Assembly (NCBI GenBank): GCA_022925895.1
Contig: JAKSYS010000120.1
Span: 1 to 64,000 of the forward strand
DNA: 64,000 nt
Direction of reading: 5' to 3'
Source: Fragilaria crotonensis
Lineage: Eukaryota; Bacillariophyta; Fragilariophyceae; Fragilariales; Fragilariaceae
Shown here: positions 34,134-45,096 of the stretch, one piece after another
Layout: each line of letters begins with the position of its first letter
How positions within the stretch are numbered: the stretch's first letter is position 1
Notes under the pieces: model-generated
The model's database searches: none
What the model saw: the letters and a program-made list of their open reading frames with translations, nothing else
What the model was told of the DNA's origin: nothing
Program-made: the position numbers and the translations under genes

Positions 34134-36176
34134 TGAAGAAAACAGAATCTTAGTAATTGTTTCGACTTGCTGACCGCGGCCGCAAGGGGGTCTGGATACA
34201 GTACAGGAATGGGGAGATGAAAAGTTCTTGTGTGGGAGTGATGTGCTGAACGCCCCTCACGTTTCAATTGTGGCGTGTAGGCTAATCCGTATCACAACCA
34301 CGCTTTTTGCGTGCGAGCTACGACAAAATGTACAAGGACTGTACGAGCAGCTCATCTCCTCAGGGTAACGAGGTGGTTTTGAGGGGGTGCGAGAGACTTG
34401 GACGAATCCATGCTCCAAGTAGCGCACTGAAACGGCCTAAAACGATGAGTTCGATGCCAACGGCACCCTTGGCGTTGGCCAGACATATGAACATCTGTAC
34501 CTTTTTCCAACCTCCTTGTAAGGTTGTTCTTAAATACAATCCGTGGTATTGGGAATTCAAAAACTCCTACTAGTACAATCTAGTACAAAACTGTATGGTA
34601 CTCCGAGTAGCAATTTCGAATGTTCGAAATTTAGCAGTTAGGACTTTGAACGGTGTTTTCTTGATTCAAAATCACCCCCTGGCCCCCTGGACGTGTAGTG
34701 CCAGGAATCACGTAAGGCGAACACCGAGCTGCACGATGAAACTCGTTATCAACGGCTGGGGTAATTTTTCAACCAACACCTCGTTTGATACTACCTGGTA
34801 CGGTGCTCAACTGGGGTTTATCATATACTTTTCGGACGACAATTGAAAATCCTAGTCCATAACCGAGTTGCGTGCTCCAATACCGATACTCCGAGGACTT
34901 AAGTCAAAGGTGGCCGTCGATGTCCATTTTCCGAGCCGGCCCTACCCCTCCAATCAATCGATCGTCGCAATGAAAAAAATGGGCACTCCACTTGGTGCGG
35001 ATGGAAAAATCAAACAGTACCAGTCTAGTAGTAGGCTCTACCTGGTACCGTAGACTTTAGTCCTGTTGTCAAGATTTCCCCCGGAGTCGTATGCATAAAG
35101 AGAATAAGAGTGAAGTCCTCGGAGCACATGTAGATTGAGTGAATATTGGAGGAGTATAACAAAAACTGAAAAAGACTCGGAGTAATGTACCTGGTGATGT
35201 ACTCCGGAGTCCGGAGGAGTACTCCGGAGTCTAATGGAGCATTGTCATGAATTCACAATCAACAACAAGTGATGTAGTAATTCATAATGTGGCAGGGTGT
35301 GTTGTTTGTTGAAAGATGCCAAGAACAATTGTTTCTTTGCTATAAAAGACTCTACAAACGCATCTCCACCGGAACCGAAACCCAGGCACATTGTAAGAAC
35401 AGTTTTGGAAATATTATATGAGTCACATAACACACATTGCTTATTCTGCTGCGGGAGCAGCATTGAATCTACGTGCCCGGAATCGGTGCAGGACATGTAG
35501 GTTGCACTTCTAGCAAGTGTCATGGTGCAAAGGTATTCATGCACACATTCAAATTTGTTTCTTACTATCACAATACTACTCTAGTGAAACAAGAAACAAA
35601 AGCATGAAAGGCACTTCTCCTTTACACCCATGCATGAGCCCGTGCATGAGCCCGCCTGTCCTTCTGGTGCAAGAGGGTTATGCGATGATGTGCCTACCTT
35701 AAGGATAGAAGCATTAAGTAGTGTGGCTCCACCATATCAAATTGGGTCTTCATCAGATAATAATGCTCCAATTGGAGTTGCCTCTTAGCAGTAGTCAGCT
35801 TTTCCAAATTAGTAGCTTTTCCAATCGGTAGTTTTGACATTTTTACGTCTTCCTGGGACTTGGGAGTACAAGTACCCTGTACCAGGTACTCCGTATCACT
35901 GTATTCATACAAGTACTTGGTACGACAAGTAACTTCTACTCCGAGTAGTGTGCTTGCAAACACTACAAACTACTCGGAGTAGTAGTATAGCCACAGGTAG
36001 TACAGTACTCCTACAGTAGTGCACTGATGTCACGACTTACATGGAACGAAACAATCGCACAAAAACGACGATGCAGACCAATGACAAGAAGTCGACTGCC
36101 TTTCTTCGATCTCCGTCCGTCCAATCGAGCTGCTAGTCCGTGCACTCGTTGATCCCTCACTTCTAGGATCCGAAAT
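34134..36176. other. Divergent spacer between the two lyase-like genes
   Basis: The 2 kb separates the divergent starts of the paralogues. No gene is supported. It is the densest GTAC-palindrome area of the window: GTACTCCGGAGTCCGGAGGA and following at 35200-35232, and at 35868-36010 a run of GTACAAGTACC, CCAGGTACTCC, AAGTACTTGGTAC and ACTACTCGGAGTAGTAG. Both promoters must lie here. Confidence 0.5.
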
Positions 36177-38715
36177 ATGGAGGCTTCCTATCGCCAGACG
36201 TGGTTTCTCGTGGTTTTCTTTGTCACCTGTGCATCGGTATTCACGGCCAACATTCGATTGACGTTGCAAGTAGCATCGCACAACACGGACTCTCTAGGAT
36301 TTGAGATGCCGCTTCCCGAAAAGCACGATTCTTTTTCAAGTCTTCCACAATCCGATTCCACTCCAACAGCACCAAAACTTGCGATCGCGACTACTGGTAG
36401 GACTCGAGTGATGATACCCAAGCGTCCCGTGAAAGCCATTGAATTCGACGCACGCTTTCCACGCGTTCAACTTATTCTGCTGAGGGCGATTGGAAATGCC
36501 TTGCCTCCCCGTCATGACCCTGAACAGGCCTACGAGAATCTGAAATTTACCTTGGAGAATGAATACGAATTTCCATACTTGGAAAAGATGTGGGTCATGA
36601 ATCGTATCATCGATCAGACCCTGCTGCACAGATTGGAAGCGTTATTAGAATCACATGATCAAAAGTATATTGTCATTCCTTCAACCTGACGGAGTATTCC
36701 AAGGTTCAATACCGATTTGACTATTTTAACCCTGGTGGAGACATTGTCCACGATTCGAAATACATCAGAGGGAAGATGAAAGGCAAGAAGGACAGCCATT
36801 ACCAAGTAGATGAAGCGGTCAACCAAGACAAGAATTTATTTGTTACGAATCAGAATGCCGCTCGTAATTCCATGATTGAATTCGGGAAAAGAATACTCAC
36901 CTCACAGTGATTGGATCTTGCCCTGGGATGGCAATTGTTTCCTCCACCCCTACGCCTATCAAGAAATATACCAAGCCCTGCAGGCCATGCCACAGACGCA
37001 CAAGTATGCCTTCACTTCTATGAATCGTGCCATTAACAATGATGAAGTCTTGCAGGAGGAATACCGGCCCCATCCGATTGAAGAGCCACAAGTGATTTTT
37101 CACAAAACCGCTGTCGGACGATTTCATCCGCTCTTACGGTACGGACGTCGCAACAAAGTCGAATTCTTGCAACGCCTCAAAGTCAAGGGGCCTTGGGATT
37201 CGTGGAGTCCTTATTTGGAGTGGGAAGTAAAGCATTTGGGCCCATTCTTTCAACCAATACCTGATCTGCAAAAAATTGCGACCGAGGGAAAAAACCCGCA
37301 AGGCGGGCTTTGTCACTCGACTCGCGTCGGGACAACAACACTTGGAAGTCAAGGGAACCATCCATGCGCGAGGTGTTTCACGATTCGCCTCCATGGCGTT
37401 GCTTCTCGGACAACTTGATACAAGAGTTGCCATCGAATTGTACGGCTACAGACCGGGTCAATTGGTGTATTATCACGAAGAAGCCCTTGCACGAGATCGA
37501 CAGCTTTACAGAGATGGCGACGTCCGTGTCACCGAGGTAGTAAAGCAACTTCATCAATTGGCTCGACACGCTGTGACGGTTGGACCGTGGTCCGTCATGG
37601 ACAAACCTGATGATTCGGTAGCGGCTTCAGGTGACAAACATGACTACTACCACCTATCGCCGTATTATTGGCCCAAAAGTCCCGAGTTGGAGAAAGATCC
37701 TACTCACAAATGGATCCGTCACGATGGAAAACGGTATCCCGGAACCGAGCTGTACGAGCCGGGGAGCGAGAAGTTTGATCGGACACGAGTAAAGGATATG
37801 CAGTACAACACCACAATCTTGGGTTTGGCCTACTACTTGACTGGCGAGACGCTGTATGCTCAAGTGGCGGCACGCAACGTTCGGACGTGGTTTTTGGATC
37901 CCAACACGCGCATGAATCCGCACATGAACTATGCTCAAGTGAAACGTGGATACAATAATAATACCGGTATTTCATTCGGTATAATCGAAATGAAGGACCT
38001 CTATTTCATGCTGGACGCTGTCCGAATAATTGAGCGGGATGGCTATCTCACCGAGAAAGAGCAGAGCGACCTTCGGAAATGGTTTGCAGAGTACTTAAAA
38101 TGGATGGAAACGAGTGACATTGCGAAGGATGAATACGTGCAAAAGAACAATCACGGCTTATACTTCGACGTTCAAGCCACTGCCATTGCCTCATTTATCC
38201 ATGACACTGCCAAAATGATTTGGTACTTGGAACGATCCACCTCCCGCCTTCTAGCACACATTGCCGCCGATGGTTCCATGCCTCAAGAGCTGATACGGCC
38301 AACCTGTGAGCACTACCAGATGTTCACCCTGCAAGGCTGGTCAGTCCTGTCTCGAATGGCCGAGACAGTGAATCGAAATCGATGGACTGTCCGTTCCAGG
38401 AACGATAAGGCATCGTTGTCTCCGCTGTGCCGGGCTGCCAAGTATGCCATTCCTTTTTTTGGTAGAAAGAGTCGATGCAAGAAGTCGACGGAAACGGGAG
38501 AGAATATGGCACGATGGTGGCCTCTGTTGCAAGATACGAGGTACTACTGCCCTTTCCTTGCAAGTGCCGACCTCCTATGGCCGATTCCGTGGTTTCCCTC
38601 GGACGCTCCCCGACCACCGGGCAATTCCTATGAGATGCCAAGTCTCTTTGATCCGCACGACGGCATTGCTCCGTTTTGGAATCTCGGCCTGGTGCATGGC
38701 AACCTCACATGGTAA
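36177..38715 (+). CDS. Glycosyltransferase-like / alginate-lyase-like fusion protein
   Basis: About 845 aa conceptually. It has a type II anchor (WFLVVFFVTCASVFTANIRL) and a linker. The next domain resembles a GT-A glycosyltransferase: LLRAIGNALPPRHD, ENLKFTLENEYEFP, EKMWVMNRIID, then NAARNSMIEFGK and SDWILPWDGNCFL. The second domain is alginate-lyase type (PF05426-like): SGDKHDYYHLSPYYWPKSPE, MQYNTTILGLAYYLTGE, NTRMNPHMNYAQVKRG, KNNHGLYFDVQATAIASF, CEHYQMFTLQGW. The catalytic Asn-His and the later His/Tyr positions are kept, so the lyase site looks intact. One-base frame changes occur near 36680, 36890 and 37290, the last two beside A-runs. Diatoms make glucuronomannan rather than alginate, so a uronic-acid wall polymer is a plausible substrate; this is inference. 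The paralogue is divergent at 32.1-34.1 kb. Confidence 0.8.
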
Positions 38716-39534
38716 ACCAATTTTGTCAGTGTTGTAGTATGATTCTCACCTAGACCAAACTGATTGCAGATTAAGAACGAAATGATGTTTACCATGTCCT
38801 GCATTTGGCGATGAAGAGCCCACAACAAAGTCCACGGTGCACCATTCCAAATCTCATCTCATAAATCATCGCTACACAATGACCAACGAAGTTGGAAAAC
38901 AGAGCAGTTGAGGAGGACATGATGGCACGACCAACGCAACTCATAATGATGAGTAGATCTGTAGGTTTATCCTGACATTTATCTACCGTAAGCCCGGATG
39001 CGACGGCCTGCTGCCTGCCGTAGAGATAGACAGTTGTAGTATCGTCAGCATGACAATCAACACATGAACTCGGAACGCAACCATCTACTCTAGCTAGAGT
39101 AGGGTATGTGCAGTTAAACACCCCAAGATACCTACACAGACAAGGAACGAATGGCAAAAATGGCTTTGAAAAATAATACTTGATAACACAATTCGAACAC
39201 CCCAACAGCAACGCAGGGAACCACTGGCCAAAATGAATATGAAAATGTAAAAATTATAGATGACACACTTCGAACACCCCAATCGCAACGCAGAAAAGGA
39301 ACGACTGGCAAAAATGGCTATGAAAATGTAACAATTATAGATAACACACTTGGAACTTCGAACACACCAATAGCAACTCAGAAAAGGAACGACTCGCAAA
39401 AATGGCTATGAAAATGTAAAAATAGATAATCACTTCGGAACTTGTCTTTCCCACTATGGTACACATCACCCAGACTCCACGTACTTCATGATAGCCTACA
39501 TACAAGTTCTGACAAGGCACTCAGCCCCAGCTAG
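38716..39534. other. Spacer with minisatellite, between convergent genes
   Basis: Lies between the 3' ends of the lyase fusion (+) and copine (-). Apart from the tandem repeat at 39144-39445 nothing coding is supported; the minus-strand open frames across the repeat are by-products of it. Confidence 0.5.
39144..39445. repeat. Minisatellite, four units of 73-88 bp
   Basis: Units begin GGAACGA/GGAACCAC at 39144, 39217, 39298 and 39386. They share GGCAAAAATGGCTATGAAAA, TTATAGATAACACACTT and CGAACACCCCAA. The spacing grows from 73 to 81 to 88 bp. Confidence 0.85.
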
Positions 39535-41239
39535 TTAACTCTTCTTGGACGCTTCATCAAATTGAAAGGAAGGCATGGGCACGGGTGGATTTGGCTTGAT
39601 GTTGCGGGCTTGAAAATAACCCACAAGTTGTTTGGGAATTTCCCTGAGCACTTCCGTTGCCAACTTATCCGAGTTGGTGGCATACTTGCGGAATGGAACA
39701 AACTGGACAATATCTCGTTCTGCTGCCTTCCCTTTGCTGTCTCTCAGAATTCCTTCGTCGCTATCCAACATCTCCATCTTTCGAAAGTCAGCCTTGCCAA
39801 CGCCAACAATGATAATCGAAAGAGGTGTCGTCTCAGATATGTGGCATATCATGTCGACTGTTTGTTCCATATCTGCAATGACACCATCAGTCAGAATGAC
39901 TAGCACTGAGTAACATTGCTTGCGCTCACTCTGATTTGCTTGAGCCGTCTGAGCAGCCGCTCGTAGCATCGGTAGAAAATTAGTTGGTCCGGAAAAGTCG
40001 AACCCGGGATTTCGAAGGCCTTATCGTAGGCATCCAACAGTCCTTGGACACCAGCGCCGCTTCCTCTCAACCTCAAGCAATCTTGCTTAACGTGATTTAT
40101 CTTGGCTCCGAAGCCCCAAATGGGAAAGGCTTTATTTGAAGCGTAATTTTCGACAATGCCTCCAATCTTCGAAATTGCCTGTTGGTATTCGTTCCGAGAT
40201 TTTCCGCTACGAAAATGCAGCGACGATGACTCATAAGGAGGGCCATTCGAAATTGTGAAGTCCACGGCTACCATAAGACTTATCTCACAGCCACCCGTAA
40301 TGTAGTCCACCATGTTTGGTCGATTCAATATGTCAGCAGTCATAACATGAAGTATCCCTGCCGGCTTATTCTCCCCCTTTCTTGTGGCTCGCAGGACTTC
40401 ATACATATTCGGGATGCGAAGAAGTTCATTGACGCTCATGGCCACACCCCCAATATCTTGCGGTGTACCACCATCTGTTGGTAAACTCATGATGTGGATG
40501 CGTATCACTCGACTGTAGTCCCCGTCACTCAGTTTTTGCATTGAGATTTCATCGATGTCCCAGATCGGACTTTGGGTATTTCTAGCGACCGACGATTGCA
40601 ACAACGTAGACCACGACTTGCGGTCAGGCCCTAGCACCTGTACCATGTAAAACGGATTCATGTATTTCTGCCCAAAAAAGCCATCCTTCTTCAGTTTTTG
40701 CGCCTTGAGCTGAAACCGTAATACTTCGGAACTATCCTTCGTCGGCGATGCTTGTACGAAACAGTAGCTCGCTTGTGCTCCAGTCTGGTTCACCAGCAGT
40801 GGCATGCACAACGTATTTCCGACGGCTCCCAGCAACTGCCCCATGTTGAAATAGAAACCCCCCAAAAATGCATGGCTCTGCAAGTGCGCATCCTCAGATT
40901 TTTCCGAATAACATCGAAGACAAAAGTACTGCTCCTCTTCAAATCGATATTCAATTCGAAAAGACACTTCAAAATCCGGATGGCAACATTGGAGCACAAC
41001 TTCTGTCCTTCCCAATTCTAGTTCGTGCGAGGGATGCGGTATTGATGAAGGAATAATGTGTGTGTCGCCACTGCTCGTGCCGAACTGTTGTCCACTCCTC
41101 AAACGATCCCCACGCGCTTCCATTCGATGCAACACGCAAAGGGATCCTGACCCGAGGGCAATTTTCGACAAGATAGTTGAATGTCCACGACAGCTTGGGA
41201 TGCGAAGCGGGATCCCTTGCCTGTCTGTAGTAATGACAT
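39535..41239 (-). CDS. Copine family protein (C2-C2-vWA)
   Basis: Calcium-dependent phospholipid-binding proteins acting at the inner face of membranes. From ATG 41239 (MSLLQTGKGS) the first C2 domain starts at VVDIQLSCRKLPSGQDPF and includes ELGRTEVV...HPDFEVSFRIEYRFEEEQ. The second C2 has KKDGFFGQKYMNPFYMV...SPIWDIDEI. The vWA/copine domain follows: ISLMVAVDFTISNG, NEYQQAISKIGGIVENYA, FPIWGFGAKI, then VLVILTDGVIADM and SIIIVGVGKADF. The metal site DFTxSN is kept. The frame changes near 41125 and near 39980 (a CCCGGG run) are single-base and leave homology continuous. About 567 aa, normal for copines. The family is well supported; its role in this organism is unknown. Confidence 0.9.
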
Positions 41240-42281
41240 GGTAAAACTAGGGTTGCGCAGTCAAGGAGGCAGAATATTGATGTATGTGGAGTGGGTATTA
41301 TAACGCAGTTGAAGAAGGACAGCTGATGGTTAATTTGCGTTGTGCTGGTATGTGTTTGTGACTTCTTCACGCAATTCGTTGACCCGCGTCCTGTGTCTAT
41401 CGTTGTGACTGTCTATGTTCGTTTGGGAAGCGATGCAAGTGATAAACGTTATTACTCCGCGAGTATTTGCTAAAGGGAAATATGTTTACGTCGTTTGCGT
41501 TGATGTTCCTTTTCATTTTCCAGTACTTCGGGCGTTTTCGGGCGGTACTTCTCGTTCTGCATCAGCGAGGAACGTCGCTTGACGCACGCCTTCGTGTATG
41601 TACGAACCGTTGAGGTCAGCTGGGGCATAAGGAATTTTACGGTCATGTTGTCAGGTTGGACCCGAACAACGTATGTACATGTCTGAGTACAGTACAACGT
41701 ACAACGACTTACTACGCTTGCTCATAGGGAGTGTTGTTTGTTCGCGGTAGACATCTGTCGATATCAATTTTTTAGCCCTGTTGCATGTACTGCTTTATGT
41801 ACACATTGTCAAAATGAATGAAGTGCTCGGTGCTCGTACATACCAGGTATTCTATGTACTTGACTACTTGGTTCTACACGTGTGTCATACTCGAAGTACG
41901 CAGCACATGGCTTGTGTATCAACAACAGTGTGCTACTCTACTTCTACAGTACCGGTAGCTACTACTTCTCTGGCGAGCTATTCATACATGTACTCTGAAC
42001 TCTGAACTCCAAAATGACTTAGTAATTCGAGGTTCGCCTTTTTCGTGCTAATAGCTTGGGCCTTCCGACCGAATAGGAGTAACCATTCGGCTGATGGTGC
42101 ATGATATCGTATGGAGTACTCCATCACTATATCCCCATCGCATTGCATCCTTGTATGTGTGCATGTACATTGAACCTCGTTGCTAACTTCTCATGGTGTT
42201 GTTGAAAATCCGTTTTTGACATTGTAAGCGTTTAGCTTCTACTCAAGTAAACCTTGCAGCCTGCAGTCGCACCAATGATTA
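41240..42281. other. Spacer, no gene seen
   Basis: Contains the copine promoter side and scattered GTAC motifs (41690-41700, 41845-41880, 41985-42000, 42115-42130). No open frame with a domain was recognised. Confidence 0.45.
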
Positions 42282-42869
42282 TCAAAGCATGGGAAGTCCC
42301 CACGTTTGTCTCGCGCTGGATAGTCCACGATCCCCGCCGCTCAAGGTTTCACGACATGACTTTGTGCCAGCATGGTAGTAGGCAGGTGGAATGGCATACA
42401 CCAAAGGATTTCCTGTGAGAATCAACGTGGATGGTGCTGGTGTGCCTGTAATGATTGTGTAGTGATCCAAGGTTGTTTTGCTTTCCTCCTCTCGAATCGA
42501 ATCCTCATCCCAAAAATTGGCTTCGACCAAGCATTCGTAACAAGTTTGTTGAAATCGACACTCATCCGCAGAATTCCAACAAGACGGCGACGATGTGCTA
42601 GCAGTTGTAGTAGTAGTCAATGTTGTGGGCGGAGGCATGCCTGTTCCTTGGACAATGTTGTTACCGCCGGCCACCACCATGTGGTTATGAACGTCATTGT
42701 TGTTGGTGGTGGTGGCGGTGTTGGTGGTGGTGGTGGTGGTGGTGGCGGTGGAGTCAGACGCATCAGTTGTTGCAATGGATGTACCGATACTGTCGGCAAT
42801 GCTTGAATTCCTGTGAAATGTCATTTCGGTCAAATCAGACAAGCAAGACAAGGGTGGATACTCTGGCAT
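42282..42869 (-). CDS. Unassigned Thr-rich protein with a cysteine cluster
   Basis: An uninterrupted 195-codon frame. Residues about 40-60 and 80-95 are Thr/Asn-rich, encoded by ACC/ACA microsatellite DNA. A compact cysteine segment follows (CWNSADECRFQQTCYECLVE, residues about 97-116), then a Pro/Thr-containing tail ending near RQTWGLPML. I do not recognise a family. The spaced cysteines suggest a small disulfide-bonded domain and argue against pure repeat noise, but there is no clear signal peptide and the start is uncertain. Confidence 0.35.
   Translation of the reverse strand: MPEYPPLSCLSDLTEMTFHRNSSIADSIGTSIATTDASDSTATTTTTTTNTATTTNNNDVHNHMVVAGGNNIVQGTGMPPPTTLTTTTTASTSSPSCWNSADECRFQQTCYECLVEANFWDEDSIREEESKTTLDHYTIITGTPAPSTLILTGNPLVYAIPPAYYHAGTKSCRETLSGGDRGLSSARQTWGLPML
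42700..42755. repeat. GGT/GGC trinucleotide microsatellite
   Basis: An imperfect (GGT)n tract. It gives Thr runs on the minus strand and Trp, Gly or Pro runs in other frames, which I discount. Confidence 0.85.
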
Positions 42870-43371
42870 TTTGTTATCGTGGGTGGTGCAAGGTTTCTAC
42901 CGGTCGTATGGCCAGAAATTGTGAGACCGATTTGTCGGGTACCTGGTACCAGTACGACGTACCAGGTACAATATTTACAACTGAGGCGCAAGATCACAAG
43001 TGAAACAGGCCTCTGTCCCACATACAACGTGTCGTGCGGGAACGAGTGCGCCCAAGTGACAGTGTGACAGTAGGCACACACAAACCCACCTACTGGAGTA
43101 TCATACTTGTACGGGGATCACTTTTGCAAGTAAAACGCTCCAGTACGTAAGTGTTGATGGTGCTACTTGTACCGACATGCATACCTGTACCGAACAGGCG
43201 CATGTGTGAGTGAGTCTCAGCGTGCAGACGAGGTGCAGGAGACACATCGGGATATAGAAGTGACTGGCGTGACCTGTGACGCAAAACTGGAAACCGATTC
43301 TCACGAGATGTGTTGCTTTGATTGTTGATTACAGCCACGACCGTCACGTTGCCAAAGTAATCAATCATGAA
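42870..43371. other. Divergent spacer with GTAC palindromes
   Basis: GGTACCTGGTACCAGTACG followed by GTACCAGGTAC at 42940-42970 is a compact set of nested palindromes. No gene is supported; likely promoter region for the fucosyltransferase-like gene. Confidence 0.4.
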
Positions 43372-45096
43372 ATGAGTAACCCTTGCGGCAGCAAATCATG
43401 GCTCCAACCATCATGGATGACAACATCCGGAGACGGTTGTCTTTACTTCGTACTTCGAATACTCCGAATACTCAGAGTATTCGATTTCATCATCGACTGG
43501 CTCTTTGTTTGTCCTGGCGCTGCATTCACAATCATTGTTATCGTGTTGTCGTCAAACGCTGTCGCGACAGCTCACGTGGAAAACATGGAGCATTCGGAAC
43601 ACATGTCTCAGCAACACCTGAACCTGAACGCGATCCGCAAAAAACCTTCACCAAATCATTTAAATCATGTCAACGACAAGGCAAGATTAGAACCCAAGCC
43701 ACAAACAACAGTCGTATCGACACGAGCGACAGCATCACCGACTACATCACCCACACTATCACCGACAGCATCGCCTACGACATCATCGCCAACGGCATCA
43801 CCGACTTCAAATTCCTCATCACCAACGCCGATATCGAGGAAGGAACGACTTCCGACTCCAAGTTCAAGAACTGAACCGGAAGGGTCGAAGAACCAAGAAA
43901 GTCTCAGTAACACGCCTAGATTCCCATCGTTCGGTTCTCTGGCATTCAATGAAACTTGCTCTTGGGCCATTAACGACAATGTAAACATCACTGCTAATTA
44001 CTCGCCGGGCAGCAACTATACTCACTGCACCTTGTGGGCACAGCCGCCTCCCAATCATCGTGAAGGAATCAGCGATTGGCTTTCTCTCATAACGTCTGGA
44101 TTTGTAATGGCCAAACAGACTGGATGTTCTCTGCGGATTGGCTATGCCCAAGGGGTGAATCTATCGGACTTTATCCTTCCCACCGGAATGATGAACTGGA
44201 CGATACCCCTGAATGCAACCTGCGAAGAAGTTGACAATTGCCATCGCGCCCAGTACGCCTATACACGAGGCGGTGGTCCAGACTTTCGATCGTTCCGACC
44301 ACTCCTCGCCGGCATTCCTCCCTTCCGAACACCGTACTTACCAATACTACCAACACACGAACCCGGTTTGAAGCGCACCTTGGGATCTCGGTTTGCCATG
44401 GAGACCGCCATGGCATGTGCCACTGGTGTTTTATTCCAATTGCCCCCCTCCATCAGTCAGTATCAACCGAATCTATTCTCCACAATTCTGCCGACCTTGC
44501 GCGATCCAACGAATTTTGTCATTTCCTTGTACATTCGGACGGGCCACACGGAAGCGTTGCAGATTCCCGAGCGAACCGAGCAGTACCGTGGCACGGCAGA
44601 ACGCATCGTCCAGTGTGCTCTGTATTTGGAACAACAAGAGCATCAGCAACAGCGCGATGGTGGTGGTAATATGAGCAACAGCAGCAATAACAGCCGCTCG
44701 TTTCCAAGAAAAGTAGTGTGGATGCTGGTGACCGACTCACCCTTTGTCAAGACATGGGTTACGCAAACCTATTCCAACAGTACATCCTACTCCCCTCGCA
44801 CAATTTTGGTGACACAGTCTCGTGGTGCCCATACCAAGGGATCACCATCGACAGCCGATGTAGCGGAAGGATTTTTGGATTGGTATTTGATTGGAGAATC
44901 CAATGTTGTGGTTTCCGATCATTACGGACCAAGTTTTGGCAACACGGCTTCGTTTCGGACGGGACGACCTCACTATAAGGTGCCCAAGAAACCTACAAAG
45001 GAGGAGGTGGAGAAAGGCATGGGAGGTGCCGACGCTGACGTTTGTCGCAAAGTGGAGCCAGCTTTGGAGTATAAGGGTTATGCAACAACTCAATAG
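43372..45096 (+). CDS. Type II membrane fucosyltransferase-like protein
   Basis: About 574 aa from ATG 43372; 43417 is another start in frame. A hydrophobic segment (WLFVCPGAAFTIIVIVLSSN) fits a Golgi signal-anchor. It is followed by a Thr/Ser/Pro stalk (SPTTSPTLSPTASPTTS) and a lumenal domain with many NxS/T sites. Motifs resemble the fucosyltransferase superfamily (GT-B type): FVISLYIRTGHTEA, VVWMLVTDSPFVKTW, and FLDWYLIGESNVVVSDHYG with SFGNTASFRTGR. These align with the HxRxGD-like, VxTDxP and DWxL...SSF motifs of O- and alpha-1,6-fucosyltransferases. An overlapping frame near 43400-43550 could encode the true basic N-terminus if a base is missing. Sugar donor and acceptor are not established. 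It may modify secreted glycoproteins or wall glycans. Confidence 0.6.
   Translation: MSNPCGSKSWLQPSWMTTSGDGCLYFVLRILRILRVFDFIIDWLFVCPGAAFTIIVIVLSSNAVATAHVENMEHSEHMSQQHLNLNAIRKKPSPNHLNHVNDKARLEPKPQTTVVSTRATASPTTSPTLSPTASPTTSSPTASPTSNSSSPTPISRKERLPTPSSRTEPEGSKNQESLSNTPRFPSFGSLAFNETCSWAINDNVNITANYSPGSNYTHCTLWAQPPPNHREGISDWLSLITSGFVMAKQTGCSLRIGYAQGVNLSDFILPTGMMNWTIPLNATCEEVDNCHRAQYAYTRGGGPDFRSFRPLLAGIPPFRTPYLPILPTHEPGLKRTLGSRFAMETAMACATGVLFQLPPSISQYQPNLFSTILPTLRDPTNFVISLYIRTGHTEALQIPERTEQYRGTAERIVQCALYLEQQEHQQQRDGGGNMSNSSNNSRSFPRKVVWMLVTDSPFVKTWVTQTYSNSTSYSPRTILVTQSRGAHTKGSPSTADVAEGFLDWYLIGESNVVVSDHYGPSFGNTASFRTGRPHYKVPKKPTKEEVEKGMGGADADVCRKVEPALEYKGYATTQ

Noticed and set aside
39094-39399. Minus frames with repeated CSKCVIYN-like peptides
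   Set aside because: They are translations of the minisatellite units, not a protein family.
39144-39445. CRISPR-like array
   Set aside because: Direct repeats without unique spacers, diverged units and a eukaryotic setting; it is a minisatellite.
42617-42799. Poly-Pro, poly-Trp and poly-Gly frames
   Set aside because: By-products of a GGT microsatellite.
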